From Nitrosomonas communis (GTDB lineage: Bacteria; Pseudomonadota; Gammaproteobacteria; Burkholderiales; Nitrosomonadaceae), in contig NZ_FOUB01000035.1 of the NCBI RefSeq assembly GCF_900114745.1, forward strand, positions 1 through 37,965: 37,965 nucleotides of DNA, written 5' to 3'. Position numbers and translations under genes: made by a program. A model generated the notes under the pieces. The model had not been told where the DNA came from. It ran no database searches and saw nothing but the letters and a program-made list of their open reading frames with translations. This document shows positions 33,464-37,965 of this stretch, one piece after another (position 1 is the first letter of the stretch; the number at the start of each line of letters is the position of its first letter).

Positions 33464-33533
33464 AACTGAATTCCCTTTAAAAATTAATTCGGCAGCCTAT
33501 AACAAATTCAAATTATCGACAAATGCATCAAGC

Positions 33534-33555
33534 CGGGCTTACCCCTACGCTCAGG
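33534..33555. repeat. 22-bp partial copy of the C4-like leader motif
   Basis: CGGGCTTACCCCTACGCTCAGG matches 34293-34314 (CGGGCTTATCCTTTTGCTCAGG) with four differences. It touches the stop codon of the antitoxin gene (33551-33553). The two copies thus flank the toxin-antitoxin module. Confidence 0.6.
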
Positions 33556-33835
33556 ATTCGGCTAAATCCCGTGTAGCTTCTTCGATTACGGCTTCCGATA
33601 CACCATGTTTTTTTAGAGCTTCGATCAAGCGCGATGTTGACATACCGGAATACCGTTCTTCATCTTTGCGTAATCCTTCGCTGATGTATGACTTCAGCAA
33701 TGTCTGGTACTCGGAAAATCCTTTGAGTGACGCGATTTCCTTTAAGGAATCTATCACGTCAGTAGGGATACTTAGCGTGATAGATGTCATGGGACGGTCT
33801 TTTTGCAAGCGCTTTTTTAAACGTTCAGTAAGCAT
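33551..33835 (-). CDS. RHH (CopG-type) antitoxin partner of BrnT
   Basis: 94 residues from the ATG at 33835; the frame continues nine codons upstream into the toxin gene. TSITLSIPTDVIDSLKEIASLKGFSEYQTLL is the ribbon-helix-helix DNA-binding unit (core TSITLSIPTDVIDSLKEIA). The C-terminal 35 residues, ending in VIEEATRDLAES, should contact the toxin. It overlaps the toxin gene by 11 nt. Confidence 0.82.
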   Translation of the reverse strand: MLTERLKKRLQKDRPMTSITLSIPTDVIDSLKEIASLKGFSEYQTLLKSYISEGLRKDEERYSGMSTSRLIEALKKHGVSEAVIEEATRDLAES

Positions 33836-34118
33836 AATCGGATTCCTCCTCAGGTTCAGCACGACGCGCAGAAATAATGCGGATACAGGATTCTTCTATC
33901 TCAACGTGAACCACGTAGAGCAATCGTCCGGTCAAATCAAAGCCTATGGCGGCATGGCGTTTTTCATCAGAACGGGAAGCGTTAACCAATACAAACAATG
34001 GGTCGGAGAAAACCGTAGCAGCTTCCTCGAAGCGGACACCATGTTTGCGCAGATTTCTATCTGCCTTGCCCGCATTCCAAACGAACATATCGCCATTCAG
34101 TTCATAGTAGATATCCAT
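33825..34118 (-). CDS. brnT: BrnT-family toxin
   Basis: 97 residues from the ATG at 34118 (frame open to 34130). FVWNAGKADRNLRKHGVRFE, EAATVFSDPL and RIISARRAEPEE are the BrnT signature. BrnT is a RelE-like ribonuclease that acts on RNA and is neutralised by an antitoxin encoded immediately downstream. Start choice is uncertain, as neither ATG has a clear ribosome site. Confidence 0.85.
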   Translation of the reverse strand: MDIYYELNGDMFVWNAGKADRNLRKHGVRFEEAATVFSDPLFVLVNASRSDEKRHAAIGFDLTGRLLYVVHVEIEESCIRIISARRAEPEEESDYAY

Positions 34119-34220
34119 AGCAAGAAGCATTCAATATTTTTTCAAGTTGGCCTGCCGCTTGGATTCATCCCACGTAAATTTCATGATAGTTTTTATGCCT
34201 ATTATAAGCATGTTTTAAGT

Positions 34221-34250
34221 TTTGTTTACTCCAACATAATAGTAAACAAA
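34221..34250. promoter_or_regulatory. Perfect 10-bp dyad upstream of the C4/KilA-N leader
   Basis: TTTGTTTACT (34221-34230) and AGTAAACAAA (34241-34250) are perfect inverted copies around a 10-bp spacer. The position between the divergent brnT gene and the KilA-N leader suggests an operator. AT-rich flanks could hold promoters for either side. Confidence 0.6.
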
Positions 34251-34284
34251 CTGTTATGCGTTGAAGATGAATGCTTGACACCGC

Positions 34285-34377
34285 TAACCTCTCGGGCTTA
34301 TCCTTTTGCTCAGGTGACTCAAACACCAAGACTTAAGCATAAGCGGATACCGCACCCGACAGACAAGCGGTTTTTTT
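34285..34377 (+). ncRNA. Candidate C4 antisense RNA (leader of the KilA-N gene)
   Basis: The segment holds the GCTCAGGTGACTCAA word and a CCGC-GCGG hairpin whose loop contains CCCGAC, followed by seven T (34371-34377). That layout resembles the C4 RNAs of phages P1/P7, which repress downstream antirepressor genes by base pairing. CCGCACCCGAC (34350-34360) can pair with GTCGGGCGTGCGG (34398-34410) just downstream, apart from a 2-nt bulge. CTTATCCTTTT (34297-34307) can pair in part with the AAAGGAGCATAAG at the KilA-N ribosome site. Assigned from memory of the family and pairing by eye. Confidence 0.55.
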
Positions 34378-34523
34378 ACGTCCATAGTTTTTCTATGGTC
34401 GGGCGTGCGGCTAATAAAACAGCAGTTGCGACTGCGAATATGCCCGCCGACTTATGCCGGTTTGAGGCGCCCGATCACCCGCATATTGCTGATGGTCAAC
34501 TCCACTCAAAGGAGCATAAGATC

Positions 34524-35126
34524 ATGTCAGAACTTACCGTTCTTACGACCAAAATCCGTCAACTCGACGGACTATATTCCCTTAATGATTTACATAAAGC
34601 TGCTGGTGGCGAAGATAAACACAGACCAAATCAATTTATTCGCCTTGAACAAACGCAGGAACTAATTGCAGAATTAAGCTGCGCAGATCTGCGCATCATA
34701 CCAGTCAAGAAAATCACAGGCCGCGGCAAGGAACAAGGCACATACGCTTGCAAAGAATTGGTAATCGCTTACGCTGCATGGATCAGTGCAGCGTTCCATC
34801 TGAAAGTAATCAGAATTTTCTTAGAGCAAGTAAAACCAGAATCCACCCAGGCTGAGCAGATCGCCAAGCAGGTCAGCAAACATCTTCAAAGAGCTCTGCC
34901 AAGTCAAGATTGCTTACTACCAGAACATCAACAAAAAGAAATCCTTGATCGCCTGCATAGGGTTTGGGAAATGTTTCACCCATTTAGCAAACAATTCATG
35001 GATTTGCTCGGAGTAATCCGCGCGCTTCGTGGATGTCATCCAGATTACGGTATTGACGAGCCGAGCTATAGGGCTGTGATAAAACAGCATGAGCTTGATA
35101 AGAAAAGCCGTGGGGGTAGAGGCTAA
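34524..35126 (+). CDS. KilA-N domain protein (phage antirepressor-type)
   Basis: 200 residues. Start at the ATG behind CAAAGGAGC; the frame is open far upstream, but that part is a shadow of minus-strand genes and of the leader. The KilA-N domain covers about residues 10-115: DGLYSLNDLHKAAGG, NQFIRLEQTQELIAEL, YACKELVIAYAAWIS and FHLKVIRIFLEQ. The C-terminal half is helical, of unknown role. KilA-N proteins bind DNA and often act as antirepressors. A C4-like RNA in its leader supports such a role here. Confidence 0.88.
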   Translation: MSELTVLTTKIRQLDGLYSLNDLHKAAGGEDKHRPNQFIRLEQTQELIAELSCADLRIIPVKKITGRGKEQGTYACKELVIAYAAWISAAFHLKVIRIFLEQVKPESTQAEQIAKQVSKHLQRALPSQDCLLPEHQQKEILDRLHRVWEMFHPFSKQFMDLLGVIRALRGCHPDYGIDEPSYRAVIKQHELDKKSRGGRG

Positions 35127-35128
35127 GT

Positions 35129-37510
35129 ATGGGTATGAAAAAATCAGCCAAACTTGACTTTAAAGCAATAGCCTCAGCCGCGCTGAATCGTGCTCATATA
35201 CTGGTAGCGCAATGGTTGCCAGGTGGTGATGTGTCCGGGGGTGAATACAAAGCACTTAATCCTACCCGTGGTGATCGTTCCAAAGGATCGTTCTCTATCA
35301 ATCTGAGATCAGGTGTTTGGTCTGACTTTGCCGCGGGTGAATCGGGTGGCGATTTGATCAGCCTGTATGCCTACATTAACGGTTTATCTCAGATCGATGC
35401 TGCCAAAGAAGTAGCGGCTCAGATGGGCATTTCAATTGATGATGCTGAACCAAAGACGGGCCCGCGCAGCAATGTTATACCCATCAAGCAGCCAGATGCG
35501 GTACCAGAGCAGGAAGCAACCAGCAAGCGTACGTTATGGCGTCCTATTTTGCCGGCACCGGATGATGCTGGCCAATATCCATTGGCCCATCCTGTGCGCG
35601 GTCGTCCGCAGGCAACCTATGAGTATTTCAATGCGCAAGGGAATTTACTGGGCATTATTTGCCGGTTTACCACCTCAGACGGCGGCAAGGAAGTGTTGCC
35701 GTGCTGTTTCGCTGAACATACCCAAAATAAGAAACGTGAGTGGCGCTGGATGGCTTTTCCTGAGCCTAGACCGCTATATGGTCTGTACGAGCTGGCTCAG
35801 TATCCAGATTTGCCGGTACTGATAGTAGAGGGCGAGAAATGCGCGGATGCCGGGCATAAATTGCTCAAAGGTCAGTTCGTGGTCATTACCTGGCCTGGTG
35901 GCGCTAAGGCAATCGGAAAGATCGATTGGTCGCCATTGCGTGGGCGTGTGATTTATGTTTGGGCGGATAGTGACGCACAGTACGATAAAACCGGCAATCA
36001 TCTTCTACCTGAATCGCAACAGCCTGGCATGTCGGCCATGCTCAAGATATGCAGCATACTCGGCAATCCTGATAATTTCCATATCGTCGATATTCCTCAG
36101 CCTGGTGATAAGCCGGATGGCTGGGATACCGCCGATGCCATTCAAGACGGCATGGGTGCAGAGGAACTGACTAAATTTATCCTCCATACGCGACCCGTAG
36201 AGCAAGCACCAGTCAGACAAAGCCAATATTCCTCATCAGGCGGTGATGACGGCGGCCCGCCATGGTCGCCACGTGATCTGGTGTGGGATGGCAAAAAGCC
36301 AGCCAGTTGTTTATCCAATGTTTACGACATCCTTGAGCATGACAAGCAGTGGCAGGGGGTGCTTGGCTACGATGAATTTGCCTACCGCACCATGAAGCTG
36401 AAAGCTCCGCCCTTTGTCGGAGGAAAAGAAGGCGAATGGACGGGTGATGATGACGTGCAAACAGCCATGTGGATTACGCGCAAGTATGGTTTTGCACCCA
36501 GCGAAAGTTTGACAGGGCTCGCGGTAGAAACCTTGGCCAAGTTCCATGGCTATAACCCGGTACAGGATTATCTGCGTTCGCTCAAATGGGATGGCGTGGA
36601 ACGCTTGAATGATTGGATCGCAGATTTTCTGGGTGCGCGCAAGACGGAATACGTATGGCGCGTGTCACGCTGGTTTTTAGTGGGCATGGTGGCCCGTGCC
36701 ATGAAGCCTGGGATTAAGTTTGATTATTGCCTGGTGTTGGAAGGGGAGCAGGGGCGGCAAAAATCGTCTGCGCTGCGCGTGCTGGGTGGGGAATGGTTCG
36801 GTGATACTGACCTTGATTTGCATAACAAGGATTCCATGTCTGCGCTGCGTGGCAAGTGGTTGTATGAAATTGCCGAGCTGGGATCGTTGGCGCGGTCTGA
36901 AGCAACCCGGCAAAAGTCTTTTTTTTCCAGGCAGGTTGATGAATACCGCCCTGCTTATGGCAAGCGAGAAATACGCTGCCCGCGCCAGCTTGTGTTCGGG
37001 GGGACGACCAATGAATGGGAATGGAACAAGGACCCGACCGGTGGTCGTCGATTCTGGCCGGTTGAGTGTGAAGGTGATGTGGATGTGAATGGACTGTCGG
37101 CCACACGTGATCAGCTCTTCGCTGAAGCTTACCAGGTGTATCTGAGCGGCGAGCGTTTCTGGCCTGATGGCCATGAGCAGCGGCAGATATTCAACCCGGA
37201 ACAATTCAAGCTCGGCACCTCAGACAGCTATGTCGATATGATCGAGAGCTGGGTGGCAAAACAATACAGGGAAAAAGAATTCTGCATAGCAGATGTAGCA
37301 GTCGAGTGTTTGAAAATTGATGCAGCACGGTTGAGTCGGGATATTCAGACGAGGATAGGGAGCGCACTGCGGCAATTAGGCTGCAGGCGCATTGAGAAAC
37401 GGACGCACGCAACAACCAGGTTTTGGTACAAGTCCCCCACAGAAATGGGACACGGTCGACAGCCAGGGCGTAGTGATGAAGAGAGAGGCGGTCATGGCAT
37501 CGACTTTTGA
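35129..37510 (+). CDS. Phage replication protein: toprim-like domain plus VapE (PF05272) ATPase
   Basis: 793 residues. The N-terminal 130 residues resemble the DNA-primase-like start of phage replication proteins (SGVWSDFAAGESGGDLISLY). A toprim-like part (about 225-290) has PVLIVEGEKCADAGHKL and VYVWADSD. The VapE domain (about 480-720) has LRSLKWDGVERLNDW, the P-loop LEGEQGRQKSSALRVLGG (about 535) and RRFWPVECEG. Together these suggest a primase-helicase that starts phage DNA replication. It begins 2 nt after the KilA-N gene. Confidence 0.9.
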   Translation: MGMKKSAKLDFKAIASAALNRAHILVAQWLPGGDVSGGEYKALNPTRGDRSKGSFSINLRSGVWSDFAAGESGGDLISLYAYINGLSQIDAAKEVAAQMGISIDDAEPKTGPRSNVIPIKQPDAVPEQEATSKRTLWRPILPAPDDAGQYPLAHPVRGRPQATYEYFNAQGNLLGIICRFTTSDGGKEVLPCCFAEHTQNKKREWRWMAFPEPRPLYGLYELAQYPDLPVLIVEGEKCADAGHKLLKGQFVVITWPGGAKAIGKIDWSPLRGRVIYVWADSDAQYDKTGNHLLPESQQPGMSAMLKICSILGNPDNFHIVDIPQPGDKPDGWDTADAIQDGMGAEELTKFILHTRPVEQAPVRQSQYSSSGGDDGGPPWSPRDLVWDGKKPASCLSNVYDILEHDKQWQGVLGYDEFAYRTMKLKAPPFVGGKEGEWTGDDDVQTAMWITRKYGFAPSESLTGLAVETLAKFHGYNPVQDYLRSLKWDGVERLNDWIADFLGARKTEYVWRVSRWFLVGMVARAMKPGIKFDYCLVLEGEQGRQKSSALRVLGGEWFGDTDLDLHNKDSMSALRGKWLYEIAELGSLARSEATRQKSFFSRQVDEYRPAYGKREIRCPRQLVFGGTTNEWEWNKDPTGGRRFWPVECEGDVDVNGLSATRDQLFAEAYQVYLSGERFWPDGHEQRQIFNPEQFKLGTSDSYVDMIESWVAKQYREKEFCIADVAVECLKIDAARLSRDIQTRIGSALRQLGCRRIEKRTHATTRFWYKSPTEMGHGRQPGRSDEERGGHGIDF

Positions 37511-37519
37511 CATCATAAG

Positions 37520-37647
37520 TTCCATACCTCATCCATACCTCTATGAAAGGTGTGGAACCTCAAAAGGCGCATGTGATGGGCTTCTTCCACACCTTCCACA
37601 CCTTCCACACCTCACCGCGCGCGCACGCATACGCACACACGCGCGTA
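37520..37647. repeat. Iteron-like TTCCACACC repeats and alternating GC/AC tract
   Basis: Three perfect tandem 9-mers TTCCACACC lie at 37585-37611, one inverted copy GGTGTGGAA at 37549-37557, and variants TTCCATACC/ATCCATACC at 37520-37539. A purine-pyrimidine alternating tract (CGCGCGCGCACG... to 37647) follows. Directly after a replication gene this could be a phage origin. The inverted pair may also act as a hairpin. Confidence 0.5.
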
Positions 37648-37696
37648 TAGGATGTTTTTTATAGCACAACCAGATAATTTTGATTATAATTTAGAG

Positions 37697-37965
37697 ATGG
37701 CCTATTCACTGGATTTCCGCCGTAAAGTCCTGTCTGTTAGAGAGAAAAAAGGACTTACGATAGCCGAGGTGGCGGCCCGGTTTGATGTTGGCGTGGCGAG
37801 CGTGACGCGTTGGGTTAAGAACATCCATCGTAAACCTCAAGGGTTTCGCCAACGCAAGATTGATCTTGATGTGTTGCGGCAGGATATTCGCGATTATCCT
37901 GATGCTTATCAGTACGAGCGGGCAAAACGTTTGGGTGTGGCGCAAAACGCTATTTTTCTGGCGCT
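37697..37965 (+). CDS. IS630-family transposase, N-terminal part (cut by window end)
   Basis: The frame reads MAYSLDFRRKVLSVREKKGL then TIAEVAARFDVGVASVTRWV, an IS630-type N-terminal helix-turn-helix, and continues open to the window end (89 full codons). The left end of the element is probably near 37660-37670, after a TATA. The family targets TA dinucleotides. Whether the element is complete is not visible. Confidence 0.82.
   Translation, partial: MAYSLDFRRKVLSVREKKGLTIAEVAARFDVGVASVTRWVKNIHRKPQGFRQRKIDLDVLRQDIRDYPDAYQYERAKRLGVAQNAIFLA

Noticed and set aside
33195..34523. Long plus-strand open frame running into the KilA-N gene
   Set aside because: It is antisense to three well-supported minus-strand genes (33131-34118) and to the C4-like leader; the KilA-N start at 34524 has its own ribosome site.
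36677..37204. 175-codon minus-strand frame
   Set aside because: Lies fully inside the VapE-type replication gene in antisense; explained by codon bias of that gene.
37585..37611. Tandem 9-bp repeats considered as a CRISPR or VNTR
   Set aside because: Units are adjacent without spacers and too short for CRISPR; their place after a replication gene fits iterons better.

Overview
The window looks like a piece of a betaproteobacterial chromosome with a prophage inserted in its right half. The housekeeping proteins and their order (thiD-thiE-hemL, trkA-trkH, a dihaem cytochrome c4, rubredoxin next to glyoxalase I, rph-rdgB-hemW) fit an ammonia oxidiser of the Nitrosomonas type. That placement is from recognition of the proteins only; no 16S or amo/hao gene lies here.

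Host part (1-20904). argA and rsmE are on the minus strand with a 102-bp MITE-like palindromic element between them. On the plus strand follow a redoxin, an inositol-monophosphatase-family phosphatase, trkA-trkH, apaG and a short RsmI-like methylase. gloA and rubredoxin (minus) diverge from thiD-thiE-hemL (plus); a perfect hairpin separates hemL from a convergent cytochrome c4 gene. Then come map, rph, rdgB and hemW. The segment 17300-20900 shows decay or exchange: a formate/nitrite transporter remnant with in-frame stops, a flavin monooxygenase, an aspartic-protease-like gene split by a frameshift at an A7 run, and a GIDE-domain membrane protein carrying an EF-hand.

Prophage part (about 20905 to the window end). 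Integrase and excisionase are at the left edge, reading towards the host. A leftward operon of small phage genes (zinc-binding repeat protein, DUF2303 protein and others) runs into xis-int. It starts at a control region with nested dyads, opposite a divergent XRE-ImmA/IrrE pair. Next is a cargo zone: interrupted small ORFs, a Clp-fold serine proteinase of the SDH type and a secreted protein flanked by diverged repeats. The immunity switch follows: CI-like S24 repressor, palindromic operators, a Cro-like protein and a CII-like protein. Both promoters of the switch appear to give nearly leaderless mRNAs. Between Cro and replication sit minus-strand genes: a tandemly duplicated 59-62-residue gene pair, HicB-HicA, a DUF1640-type coiled-coil protein and a BrnT-type toxin with an RHH antitoxin. 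Rightward again are a candidate C4 antisense RNA leader upstream of a KilA-N protein, a toprim/VapE replication protein, 9-bp iteron-like repeats, and the start of an IS630-family element cut by the window end. No structural phage genes lie in the window, so the right end of the prophage and its attachment site are not seen.

Points most worth following: the C4/KilA-N regulatory leader and its second partial copy beside the BrnT module; the SDH proteinase with its overlapping 63-residue partner; the duplicated antisense small genes; and several small genes below usual annotation cut-offs.
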